From NCBI RefSeq assembly GCF_024808665.1, contig NZ_JANUBZ010000002.1, forward strand, positions 626,017 through 690,016: 64,000 nucleotides of DNA. Direction: 5' to 3'. A program made the translations under genes and the position numbers. This DNA comes from Mucilaginibacter empetricola (GTDB lineage: Bacteria > Bacteroidota > Bacteroidia > Sphingobacteriales > Sphingobacteriaceae). This document shows positions 20,730 to 29,691 of the stretch, in pieces. Position 1 is the stretch's first letter. Every line of letters starts with the position of its first letter. The notes under the pieces were generated by a model. It saw only the letters and a program-made list of their open reading frames with translations. It was not told where the DNA came from and made no database searches.

Positions 20730-20968
20730 ATTTTTAATCATCAATACCCCCTCCCTTTTTTTAAGTTAACATAGTTTCACCTCCCGAAATATAGCTTCAA
20801 TGGGGTGTGTTTAAAATATTGGCTTGAAGAGTGTTTTACCAATTATCAATTAAATAAACAATTAACTTATTTTTTACCTGGCTGTAGTTTACAGTGCTTA
20901 AAGTTTTTTAATGATATGTTAAAAAAATCACTAATAAACTGTAATAAGCTTTTTGATGCTTATATCCG

Positions 20969-20980
20969 GCAATCGATTGC
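20969..20980. promoter_or_regulatory. LacI-type palindromic operator, copy 1
   Basis: Perfect 12-bp palindrome GCAATCGATTGC, 67 bp before the second SusC start. The central CG flanked by AAT/ATT resembles LacI/GalR-family operators. The same 12-mer is at 31371-31382, and a near copy is at 62674-62685. Confidence 0.6.
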
Positions 20981-21047
20981 GTGTTTAAAGCTGTTAATCT
21001 TAATATCCTAAAAAACCAATCAATTATTTCACTCAAATTTTAAATTC

Positions 21048-24000
21048 ATGAAAAGAAAGCTACTTACAAAATTTCTGATTTCTATCGGAGTAAGCTTATC
21101 ATTTATAATGATAAGCCTGCCGGGGTTTTCCCAAACGGGGAAAATTACCGGCAAAGTGTCAGATCAGGACGATGGCCTTCCGTTGCCTGGTGTAACTGTT
21201 AAAATAAAAGGCGCGCCTGAGGGTACCATTACAAATGTGGACGGTGTCTATTCTATAAATGCTGCTCAGGGAAGTACCTTGATTTTCTCTTTTGTTGGTT
21301 ACAATCAAAAAGAGATCGTCGTGCCGGCAGCAGGCACATTTAATGTAGCCTTAGCCAAAAGTACTAATAGCCTTAACGAAGTAGTTGTAATAGGATATGG
21401 TACTGCCCGCAGAAAAGACCTGGTAAGTTCTGTTGATGTAGTGGCCACAAAAGATGCCGGTTCAACTACGTCGGTAAGCCCCGCGCAATTATTAATAGGT
21501 AAAGCAGCTGGCGTTCAGGTGGTGCAGGCAAGTGGTGTACCTGGTTCAGGCGCGCAAATTATTGTACGTGGTACCGGGTCATTTACAGATGTTAGCCCGC
21601 TTTATGTTATTGACGGTATACAGGGAGATGCTAACTTGTTTAATACGATTAGCCCTCAGGATATTGAAAATATAACCATATTAAAAGATGCTGCTTCAAC
21701 AGCGATATATGGTGTTGCCGCTGCTAACGGTGTTGTTATGATTACAACAAAAAAAGGTAAAGCAGGTGCCACTCAAATATCATTTACATCGCAAGTAGGT
21801 GTTTCAAACGCACCGAAGGAACTTGATCTGCTAAACTCTCCTGAGTACGTAAAGCTCCTTCAGGATATTGATGTTACAAACAATAACCCAATACCGGCAA
21901 AACTTAACACACCCTATGTTTTGGTTGACAGGACCAATTGGCAAAAAGAAATTTTTAAAACAGCTTTATCTACTCAAAATGATATAAGTATAAGCGGCGG
22001 AGGTGAAAAGGTTACCTATAATATATCGGCGGGATACGTAACTCAGCAAGCTATAGTTAAGGATTATGATTTTGACAGGTTTAATAACCGGTTCGGGCTG
22101 GAGGAAAAGTTAGGACGTTTTCATTTCGGGGAAACTTTAAATTTAAGGTACACCGTAACCCAGGGCCAAATAACAAGTATAGGTAATGCGCTTCAATATG
22201 CGCCTTATCAGCCCGTGTATGATTCTTCAATCCCCGGAGGTTACTCTATTCTTACCAATGTGGATGACAACAGCAATGCCATAAATCCATTACAGTCGTT
22301 AGGCGTACAAACAGAAAGCAGCCACGAGATGGTATTATTTCCACAGGTATTTGGCGAAGTAAGAATTATTGATGGTTTAACTTTCCGTTCGCAGGCATCA
22401 GGAGTATATGGCAGTAGTGTAAGTGATTCTTATCAGATACCTTACGTAACTGCTAATAATTTAGCGTACGACAGGCAGGCTGGCCGTAGTTATGGCAATT
22501 TCTCCAATTATACTATTGAGAACTATTTGTCTTATAACCACAGCTTTGGAAAAAGCAGTATATCGTTAACGGCGGGTACAAGTTATATTGATGCAGGCAG
22601 CACTAAAAATCTTAGTGTATTAGGCACCGGGATGCTTACCGACGCTGTAAAAGATATCGGCGTAGCCCCAACAGTTACCACTACGGGCAATTCTTCAGGT
22701 TATTACACCGAATTCGGCGATGCACAATCTTATTACGGACGTTTGATTTATTCTTATGACGACAAGTATATTATTTCAGCCAGTATCAGACGTGATGGAT
22801 CTTCGAACTTTGGCCCTTTAAACCGTTACGGAAATTTTCCGGGCGCAGGTTTCGCATGGCGTTTCAGTCAGGAAGATTTCATAAAAAAAGACTTTCCATT
22901 TATTAGCGACGGTAAACTGCGTGTAGGATACGGCGTTACCGGGAACAACCGGTTCGGCCTTACAAGTACCAACGTATTTACTTTTAGCGGAACTCCTGCC
23001 GGAAACCTGGTATATTCCTTAGGTCAAACTGAGCAATTCGCTAACGGAACAACAGTTACTACAATCGCCAACCCGTCATTACATTGGGAAACAACCGATC
23101 AAACCGATGCCGGAATTGATCTTGCCTTTCTTAACAACCAAATAACTTTTACAGCCGATTACTATAACCGGAAAAGCAGCGGGCTGATAGTAGCCATACC
23201 TCTGCCACCAAGCTTAGGAGTAGGTATAAATACTACCGGCAGCAGCGAAATTGTTAACGCAGCAGATGCACAAAACAAAGGCTTTGAATTTCAGTTGGGT
23301 TACCGTTCTTCGGTTAAAAATGGCTTTAGCTATAACGTAAGTGTTAACGGTGCCTATAACAATAATAAAACACTGTCGTTAGGTACCCAATCGCCTACCC
23401 CGATAATTGGCGGAGCCTCAGGTGTAGAGACATTGACCCAGCCGGGAACACCTATCGGCGCATTTTGGGGTTATAAGGTTGCTGGTGTAGCCAGTACCCA
23501 GGCTCAAATTGATGCATTAAATAAAATAGCACAACAAAAAACAGGCAATCCAAACGCGGTTTACCAGGTTGGTCTGCTGCCCGGCGACTTTATATTTAAG
23601 GATCTAAATGGAGACGGGACCGTTGACTCGAAAGATCAACAGTTTTTGGGAAGTTCTATTCCGAAATTTATGTATGGCATTAATCTGGGCGCTACTTATC
23701 ATAATTTCGACTTTAACGTCGTATTATCAGGCGTGCAGGGGGTACAAATTGGCAATTCGCTGCTATCCACCCTGGATTTCGCAACAACAGGGCATAACGC
23801 CTCAACCGCTATATTAAACCGGTGGGAACAATCAGGCGACAATGCCGCCTTGCCAAGAGCAGGCCAGGATGCAACCGCTTCCGGCAATTTAAGGCCATCC
23901 GATTTCTTTATACAAAATGGTGCCTATTTACGTGCCCGTAACATTACACTGGGTTATACTTTTTCAAAAGCTGCTTTACAATCGTTTTCGGGTAATGTGT

Positions 24001-24191
24001 TAAGCAAACTGCGTTTATATGTTGCTGCTGAAAATCTGTTTACCATTACCGGCTACAAAGGGTATGATCCCGAATTAAGCACGGTTAACGGTGATAACAA
24101 CACCTACGACACCATTTTTAACCGCGGTATTGATAATGGTCAGGTTCCGCAGCCGCGCACATTTTTATTCGGGATACAAGCAGGATTTTAA
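21048..24191 (+). CDS. SusC/RagA-family TonB-linked outer-membrane receptor (second pair)
   Basis: A 1047-residue SusC-like transporter. The signal peptide ends near residue 29 (LPGFSQ); a carboxypeptidase-regulatory-like domain follows (about 32-110), then 'NEVVVIGYGTARRKDL', the plug with 'ENITILKDAASTAIYGVAAANGVVMITTKKGKAG' spread over about 200-240, and the beta-barrel ending LFGIQAGF with the usual terminal aromatic residue. It differs clearly from the first SusC in sequence, so the two pairs probably handle different oligosaccharides or different regions of one polymer. The paired susD follows after 23 bases. Confidence 0.95.
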   Translation: MKRKLLTKFLISIGVSLSFIMISLPGFSQTGKITGKVSDQDDGLPLPGVTVKIKGAPEGTITNVDGVYSINAAQGSTLIFSFVGYNQKEIVVPAAGTFNVALAKSTNSLNEVVVIGYGTARRKDLVSSVDVVATKDAGSTTSVSPAQLLIGKAAGVQVVQASGVPGSGAQIIVRGTGSFTDVSPLYVIDGIQGDANLFNTISPQDIENITILKDAASTAIYGVAAANGVVMITTKKGKAGATQISFTSQVGVSNAPKELDLLNSPEYVKLLQDIDVTNNNPIPAKLNTPYVLVDRTNWQKEIFKTALSTQNDISISGGGEKVTYNISAGYVTQQAIVKDYDFDRFNNRFGLEEKLGRFHFGETLNLRYTVTQGQITSIGNALQYAPYQPVYDSSIPGGYSILTNVDDNSNAINPLQSLGVQTESSHEMVLFPQVFGEVRIIDGLTFRSQASGVYGSSVSDSYQIPYVTANNLAYDRQAGRSYGNFSNYTIENYLSYNHSFGKSSISLTAGTSYIDAGSTKNLSVLGTGMLTDAVKDIGVAPTVTTTGNSSGYYTEFGDAQSYYGRLIYSYDDKYIISASIRRDGSSNFGPLNRYGNFPGAGFAWRFSQEDFIKKDFPFISDGKLRVGYGVTGNNRFGLTSTNVFTFSGTPAGNLVYSLGQTEQFANGTTVTTIANPSLHWETTDQTDAGIDLAFLNNQITFTADYYNRKSSGLIVAIPLPPSLGVGINTTGSSEIVNAADAQNKGFEFQLGYRSSVKNGFSYNVSVNGAYNNNKTLSLGTQSPTPIIGGASGVETLTQPGTPIGAFWGYKVAGVASTQAQIDALNKIAQQKTGNPNAVYQVGLLPGDFIFKDLNGDGTVDSKDQQFLGSSIPKFMYGINLGATYHNFDFNVVLSGVQGVQIGNSLLSTLDFATTGHNASTAILNRWEQSGDNAALPRAGQDATASGNLRPSDFFIQNGAYLRARNITLGYTFSKAALQSFSGNVLSKLRLYVAAENLFTITGYKGYDPELSTVNGDNNTYDTIFNRGIDNGQVPQPRTFLFGIQAGF

Positions 24192-24214
24192 ATCACATTT
24201 TTAAAGATACAATT

Positions 24215-25813
24215 ATGAAAAAATATATAAAATTCCTTATGACGGGAGGGCTTTTGATCCTCTCGGTAGGGTGTAAAAAAGATTTAAGTTTAGTTAATAA
24301 AAGCGCTTACACTTATGATACCTATTTTACCAGTGACGCTGCTATAAACCAGGCTGTTATAGCTACTTATGCGGGTTTGCTCCATGATGGCTTGTGGGCG
24401 CGGGAGTATTATTATATTTTTGATTTTTTGGGCTATGATGCCAAAAACAATCAACCACTACAGGGCGATCTATTGCAAGTGGCTCAATATGCCCTTACTC
24501 CCGATCAGGTTGAAGTGAATGAATTGTGGTCATCTTTATACCAACTCATTGCGCGCGCTAATGTCGTTATTAATCGCGCGCAGGCATGGACGCCGGCTAA
24601 CGCCACAGAAACAGCTGATCAAACTCAATATATTGCAGAAGCCAAATTTCTGCGTGCTTATGCCTATTTTCAATTAGTTAATTGTTATGGCAGGGTGCCA
24701 ATGCCTACAACGTTTATACCGCTGCCAACACCTGCGGAAATTAACCTGTCGAGATCTCCTGTAGCCAGCATTTGGGCGTTAATTGAACAAGATCTGCAAG
24801 ATGCCGAAAAGGGTCTCCCGGTAACCTACGCAACAGCCAATTTCGGACGTGCTACATTAGGTGCCGCAACCGCGCTTTTGGGCAAATCATACTTATATGA
24901 GAAAAAATGGGCCCAGGCACAAACAGAACTTACCAAATTAACCATAGCGCCGTTCAGTTATGCGCTTGCGCCAGTTTATAACGATCTGTTTGATGATCCG
25001 AACCAGGATAATACGACTAAAAATCCTGAAACCATTTTCCAGGTAATGAATCAGCAATGGACAGATTGGGGAATTGGTAACCAATATTATGTTTTTGGAG
25101 GTCAGGAAACCTGGGGCGGAAAAGCAACGCATTCAGCCCGCGCGCAGGAATACGGTTTTAATGACTGGAGCAATACCTATATTACAACAACCGCTGTTAA
25201 GGCTTTTACCTATCCTAATCCACAAAATTCTGCTGTAAATTATGTAGACCCCCGCGCTGCCTATACCTTTTATGGCGATGCTGCCAGTGGCGGCCAAACA
25301 CAATATTGCCAGCAATGCTCAACTGGGCCTATAGCTTTTCCTTTCGCTACAAAAGGATACATGTGGCTTAAGTATGAATATTATAATAAGGTAGCCAGTT
25401 TTGGCGGGCCTACAAGTGGTATAAACGGCCAGGTAATACGTTATGCTGATGTTTTGCTTATGCTGGCCGAAGCTTATATACAACAGGGAAATACGGGAAC
25501 GCAACCATTAGCATTAATTAACCAGGTACGTAGCCGTCCGAGTGTAAATGCGGTAGCCTATACTTCTTTAGGATCGCAAACAGATGCTATGGCGATATTA
25601 ATGCGTGAGCGGCAATTAGAATTAACTGGTGAGCAGAGCCGTTATTTTGATTTGATACGCTGGGGAATTGCCAAACAAACCATTAACGCCGAAAGACAAA
25701 TTGAAGATGGGACACAACCATTTCAGGATAGGAATCTGCTATTCCCAATTCCTTTATCCGAGAAAAACGCAAACCCGAATGTTGCTAAAGATATTTCCGG
25801 TGATTGGAATTGA
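24215..25813 (+). CDS. SusD/RagB-family surface lipoprotein (second pair)
   Basis: A 532-residue SusD-like lipoprotein with lipobox LSVGC (C20) followed by KKDLSLVNKS. Conserved segments include 'AEAKFLRAYAYFQLVNCYGRVPMP' (about 142-168), 'VIRYADVLLMLAEAYIQQG' and 'LMRERQLELTGEQSRYFDLIRWG' near the C-terminus. It pairs with the SusC gene just upstream and ends the transcript at a terminator. Confidence 0.95.
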   Translation: MKKYIKFLMTGGLLILSVGCKKDLSLVNKSAYTYDTYFTSDAAINQAVIATYAGLLHDGLWAREYYYIFDFLGYDAKNNQPLQGDLLQVAQYALTPDQVEVNELWSSLYQLIARANVVINRAQAWTPANATETADQTQYIAEAKFLRAYAYFQLVNCYGRVPMPTTFIPLPTPAEINLSRSPVASIWALIEQDLQDAEKGLPVTYATANFGRATLGAATALLGKSYLYEKKWAQAQTELTKLTIAPFSYALAPVYNDLFDDPNQDNTTKNPETIFQVMNQQWTDWGIGNQYYVFGGQETWGGKATHSARAQEYGFNDWSNTYITTTAVKAFTYPNPQNSAVNYVDPRAAYTFYGDAASGGQTQYCQQCSTGPIAFPFATKGYMWLKYEYYNKVASFGGPTSGINGQVIRYADVLLMLAEAYIQQGNTGTQPLALINQVRSRPSVNAVAYTSLGSQTDAMAILMRERQLELTGEQSRYFDLIRWGIAKQTINAERQIEDGTQPFQDRNLLFPIPLSEKNANPNVAKDISGDWN

Positions 25814-25831
25814 TATGGAAATATAATTGAT

Positions 25832-25868
25832 AAAGAGGGGCTGTCATATATGATGGCCTCTTTTTTTT
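25832..25868 (+). terminator. Rho-independent terminator after second susD
   Basis: Imperfect stem AGAGGGGCTGTCAT / ATGATGGCCTCT followed by eight T. It lies 18 bases after the SusD stop and faces the leftward AraC gene. Confidence 0.75.
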
Positions 25869-25934
25869 GTGCTCCTGTATTCACCAGGTGCAAAGCTTTC
25901 TTACAATGACTTCATCAGGTTAAAGCCGCCTGAT

Positions 25935-26825
25935 TTAGCCTTGATGAAATCCAACCGAATAAATTTGCTTTTTATATTCACGTGGAGACATTCCTGTGAA
26001 CTTTTTAAAGGTTTTTGAAAAATAGGACAGATTTTCAAAGCCTGTTTGCAGGCTGATTTCTGAATAGGTCATTCGGCTGGTCGCCATCAGATATTGTGCA
26101 CGTTCAATTCGTTTTTCGTTGATATAATTTACCGGACGCTCGCCAGTATACTCTTTGAACTGCCGGGAAAAGTAATCTATATTTTGATTAACCCTTGACG
26201 CAAGGTAAGAAACCGAAAGCTCTTGATGGAGGTTAACCAAAATATAGCTGAGTGTTTCGGTTATTTTAACTGGTATGATGCTTTTTTTGTGGTATTTATA
26301 AATCGTCGGATTCAAAAATCTGGCTACTAATTGCAAAAGTATGCCCTGCGTTTCCATGTAGGTTGCTATATTCTGTTGATTATTAAGTTCTTGATATTCT
26401 TTATAAAAAATATCCTTTTCATATATCTTAGGATTATCAGAGCGATTGATCCCTCTGCCTGGATTGATTTTCAGCAAGCGGAGAAAGAGTTTTATATCTA
26501 TATCGGTTGCTTCAGCCTTTAATATGGTTCTGTTATTAGCAAATAGTGAAATACCATCACACGACTCTTCAAAAAACTGCACGAAATATTGACTAAGATG
26601 GTCGTTACAACTCAAATTACATAATGTAAAACTGGGAATGATATACAAATGACCGGGTTCAAGTTTTAACAAGACCGACTGATCGGTTAATTCGCCACAT
26701 CCACCATCTATATAATATATTCTGTAATAGGGACTGATGATGTTTTTATAGTTCCATTTTGAATTAAGCTGCACATAATCAATATTCAGTAACGAAAAGG
26801 TGTGTTGCAATGCTCTCTTAATCAT
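25935..26825 (-). CDS. AraC-family transcriptional regulator
   Basis: A 296-residue regulator starting at the ATG at 26825; a TTG 33 bases upstream is in frame but less likely. The N-terminal part (about 25-120) looks like a cupin-type sugar-sensing domain ('LEPGHLYIIPSFTLC'). The C-terminal 100 residues are an AraC double helix-turn-helix, with 'SYLASRVNQNIDYFSRQFKEYTGERPVNYI' and 'SEISLQTGFENLSYFSKTFKKFTGMSPREYKK'. It is transcribed away from the alcohol dehydrogenase gene with a 272-base shared upstream region, so it may control that gene, itself, or the sugar-degradation step. Confidence 0.9.
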   Translation of the reverse strand: MIKRALQHTFSLLNIDYVQLNSKWNYKNIISPYYRIYYIDGGCGELTDQSVLLKLEPGHLYIIPSFTLCNLSCNDHLSQYFVQFFEESCDGISLFANNRTILKAEATDIDIKLFLRLLKINPGRGINRSDNPKIYEKDIFYKEYQELNNQQNIATYMETQGILLQLVARFLNPTIYKYHKKSIIPVKITETLSYILVNLHQELSVSYLASRVNQNIDYFSRQFKEYTGERPVNYINEKRIERAQYLMATSRMTYSEISLQTGFENLSYFSKTFKKFTGMSPREYKKQIYSVGFHQG

Positions 26826-27097
26826 ATTGGAAAATGAATTAAGACGTAATATAGACAACTATTTTAATTTTTCACGCCTTGTAAAGTCGGATTTGTACAA
26901 CAAATAGTCAAATTGAATCAAATCCTGATAGCTTGCACGCTGTAAATTTGATTATCAACAACCGCTTGCGTGGGCTAAACCCGGTGAGAAATGGGTAGTA
27001 ATGGATAAAATATTTCAATTAGGTTGATGGTATGTTAAAAATTGAAGAGGATTATCGGAAAGTGCCAGCAAATTAAAAAATACAAATACCAAAATGA

Positions 27098-28123
27098 ATG
27101 AAAATATTAACATGTGTTGAGCCCGGAATACTTGACTATGGGGAACGAAAGAAGCCAGTGTTAATCAAGGATCATGCAATTATCAAGATCAAAAGGATTG
27201 GCATTTGCGGAACTGATTTGCATGCATTTGAAGGCACTCAACCTTTTTTTAATTATCCCAGGGTATTGGGTCACGAACTTTCCGGAGAATTGGTTGAATT
27301 TGATAATGCTTCCGGCTTTGAAATTAATGAAAGCGTAACCTTTACGCCATATTTTAATTGTGGCCATTGCATTGCATGCCGTTCGGGCAATACGAATTGT
27401 TGTGTCAATATTGAAGTTTGCGGCGTGCACATAGACGGGGGGATGGCTGAATACCTGATGGTTCCCTCGCATACACTACAGCATGGTGAAGGGCTGAGTT
27501 TTGATGAACTGGCACTTGTTGAACCATTAGCAATAGGTGCTCACGGTGTCAGCCGTGCAGCCATTATAAATGGCGAGTTTGTGTTGATAATTGGTGCAGG
27601 GCCCATTGGTTTAGGCACAATGGAGTTTGCCCGCATAAGCGGTGCAAAAGTAATTGCCTTAGATATTAATGAGGAACGACTTAACTTTTGCAGGGATATA
27701 ATCAAAGTAGATTATGTCATCAATGCTTCCTCTATGGATGTGGTACAACAGTTAAAAGATATCACCGGGGGAGATATGCCAACAGTAGTTATTGATGCGA
27801 CAGGTAATCTTAAAGCTATTAATAACGCTTTTCAGTATCTGGCACATGGAGGCAGGTATGTTTTAATAGGATTGCAAAAAGGAGATATCTGTTTCAGCCA
27901 CCCTGAATTTCATAAACGAGAAGCCACTTTGATGAGCAGCAGAAATGCTACTAAGGCGGATTTTGATTATGTCATCAACGCAATAAAAAAAGGCTTGATT
28001 AGCCCTTTAAAATACGTAACACACAGGGTGAAATTTAGCGAAGCTAAAAGAGACTTTGCAAGTTGGCTAAAGCCAGAAAACGGCGTGATAAAGGCTATGA
28101 TTTCAATAGATGATCTTTGTTAA
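27098..28123 (+). CDS. Zinc-dependent medium-chain alcohol/polyol dehydrogenase
   Basis: A 341-residue cytoplasmic MDR-family dehydrogenase, probably NAD-dependent. Catalytic zinc ligands are C37 (GICGTDLHAF) and H59-E60 (LGHE). The structural zinc site C88, C91, C94, C102 is complete. The Rossmann motif is 'IIGAGPIGLGT'. It most resembles sorbitol/threonine/L-gulonate-type dehydrogenases, so it may oxidise a sugar or sugar acid released by the locus; the exact substrate cannot be read. The ATG at 27094 runs into a stop after eight codons, so 27098 is the start. The gene ends one base before the end of the convergent GH43 gene. Confidence 0.85.
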   Translation: MKILTCVEPGILDYGERKKPVLIKDHAIIKIKRIGICGTDLHAFEGTQPFFNYPRVLGHELSGELVEFDNASGFEINESVTFTPYFNCGHCIACRSGNTNCCVNIEVCGVHIDGGMAEYLMVPSHTLQHGEGLSFDELALVEPLAIGAHGVSRAAIINGEFVLIIGAGPIGLGTMEFARISGAKVIALDINEERLNFCRDIIKVDYVINASSMDVVQQLKDITGGDMPTVVIDATGNLKAINNAFQYLAHGGRYVLIGLQKGDICFSHPEFHKREATLMSSRNATKADFDYVINAIKKGLISPLKYVTHRVKFSEAKRDFASWLKPENGVIKAMISIDDLC

Positions 28124-28124
28124 A

Positions 28125-29648
28125 CTATTGCGTAGCCTGATACACGAAATTCTTAAATTTAACAGTCCCATCACCCATTGCACACAAGCCAATACGTAAA
28201 CTTAAAAAACCGCTGAGCACATTATGATTATAACCGGAAACTTCGACTGAGTTTTCTATTTTGTTCCATGTTTGTCCATCGGTGCTATAATACATATCCA
28301 CGGTGTTTTCATTTTTTTTCAACCGCAAAAACACATGTCTTTTTATAGCTGATTTTTCGGTTGGGAACTGCCAGCCGCGAAGGTTGGCCAAAATATTTTC
28401 CTTATCTGCCAGGATGCCGGAATAATACTTGTTGTCATAAAAAAGCACTAATCCACCGGTAGCATTGCCTTCAATAAATAATTCTACCTGCGCAATGTAG
28501 GAGTGGTTGGAGGGGATGCAAAGTAAAGGTGCACAATTGCCGACCGCGTTCCCTTTACCTTTTAGGGTTAAGTTATGGTCAGACAGGTGAAACCTGGTTG
28601 TGTCATATTCTTCAAAGAATTGCCATTGTGGTTTTAAATCAGGACCGCCGAAATCATCATTCAGGGAAAAGTTGTCTTGTGAAATACGTTTAACAGGTTT
28701 TGATATAGACGCATCAGTTTTGATGCCGTCAGGTATTTTAAACCAGTTATCTTTTGTCCATTCAACCGGCTCAAGCAGGGTTTGACGGCCCATATTATAA
28801 TAGCCGTTCTCATAACCATGAAAAATCATCCACCATTTATCATTGGGGCCTTCAAATAAAGTGCCGTGCCCCTTAGACCACCATTTTTCTGAATTGTTGT
28901 TTGTACGAATGATGGGATTATACGGAGAGTTTTCCCATGGCCCAAAAGGAGATTTGGAACGTGCAGAAATTACCATATGACTTGTTGCTGGTCCGGCTGT
29001 CCCTCCTTCAGCTACGGTTAGGTAATAATAATCGCCTCGTTTAACCATTTTAGGTCCTTCCATACAAAAACACTCAATCGACCATTCACGCGGTATTTTC
29101 CAACCGTTATAAACAGATTTAATTTCACCTGTTACAGAAAGACCATCATCTGCTAAAGGCACATAACCGCCGTTACTGAAATAGAGATAGCGTTTGCCTG
29201 CAGCATCGGTAAAATGTCCGGGATCAATGAAACCGATCTTCAAATCTACAGGATCACTCCAGGGGCCACCTATTGAATCGGCCGTAACCACATAATTGGT
29301 ATTACCTCCTGCCGGGAAATAGATGTAGTATTTATTCTTGTACTTTACCAGGCTGGGAGCCCAAACAGAACCCACATATCTATGTAAGGCATGTGTAACG
29401 GGAGTCCAGTTGATCAGATCTTTAGAATGCCAGATTAACAGGCCCGGATAATATTCGAAAGATGAATGCACGATGTAATAATCATCACCATCGCGCATAA
29501 TGCTGGGATCTGCATAATCACCGGCAAAAATAGGATTTAAATAATAAGCAGACCCTTTTGAACTGTTTTGCGTTTGATGTTGCGCTTTAGCAAAAAATGC
29601 TACCAAAACCAGCGTAGCCGTTATAACTATATTTTTTATGTTATTCAT
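28125..29648 (-). CDS. GH43 family glycosidase (beta-xylosidase/alpha-L-arabinofuranosidase), exported
   Basis: A 507-residue exported inverting glycosidase. The signal peptide ends at KAQ (residue 23). The five-bladed beta-propeller (about 38-330) has the catalytic trio: general base D47 (ADPSIMRDGDDYY), pKa-tuning D142 (IDPGHF) and general acid E197 (MEGPKM). A C-terminal beta-sandwich (about 340-507; DUF1349/GH43_C2-like) completes the usual two-domain form. It lies 43 bases downstream of GH39 on the same strand and is probably co-transcribed with it. Substrate is likely xylo- or arabinoxylo-oligosaccharide, inferred from that partner. Confidence 0.9.
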   Translation of the reverse strand: MNNIKNIVITATLVLVAFFAKAQHQTQNSSKGSAYYLNPIFAGDYADPSIMRDGDDYYIVHSSFEYYPGLLIWHSKDLINWTPVTHALHRYVGSVWAPSLVKYKNKYYIYFPAGGNTNYVVTADSIGGPWSDPVDLKIGFIDPGHFTDAAGKRYLYFSNGGYVPLADDGLSVTGEIKSVYNGWKIPREWSIECFCMEGPKMVKRGDYYYLTVAEGGTAGPATSHMVISARSKSPFGPWENSPYNPIIRTNNNSEKWWSKGHGTLFEGPNDKWWMIFHGYENGYYNMGRQTLLEPVEWTKDNWFKIPDGIKTDASISKPVKRISQDNFSLNDDFGGPDLKPQWQFFEEYDTTRFHLSDHNLTLKGKGNAVGNCAPLLCIPSNHSYIAQVELFIEGNATGGLVLFYDNKYYSGILADKENILANLRGWQFPTEKSAIKRHVFLRLKKNENTVDMYYSTDGQTWNKIENSVEVSGYNHNVLSGFLSLRIGLCAMGDGTVKFKNFVYQATQ

Positions 29649-29691
29649 ATTTCACGATGATAATAGGACGAGTGTACCCTATTGCTCCAAT

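Larger units (their letters stand above)
20594..21047. other. Regulatory leader before the second susC-like gene
   Basis: About 450 AT-rich bases. They contain the 14-bp motif at 20716-20729, its partner box ATAGTTTCA at 20771-20779, and a perfect 12-bp palindrome at 20969-20980. A 68-codon frame at 20805-21011 has no recognisable features and is probably chance. Confidence 0.6.

Noticed and set aside
20805..21011. 68-codon open frame before the second susC gene
   Set aside because: No recognisable domain, no signal peptide, and it contains the palindromic operator; better explained as leader DNA.
8203..25813. Possibility that the two SusCD pairs are a recent tandem duplication
   Set aside because: Their protein sequences differ throughout, including plug and C-terminal regions, so duplication is not recent.
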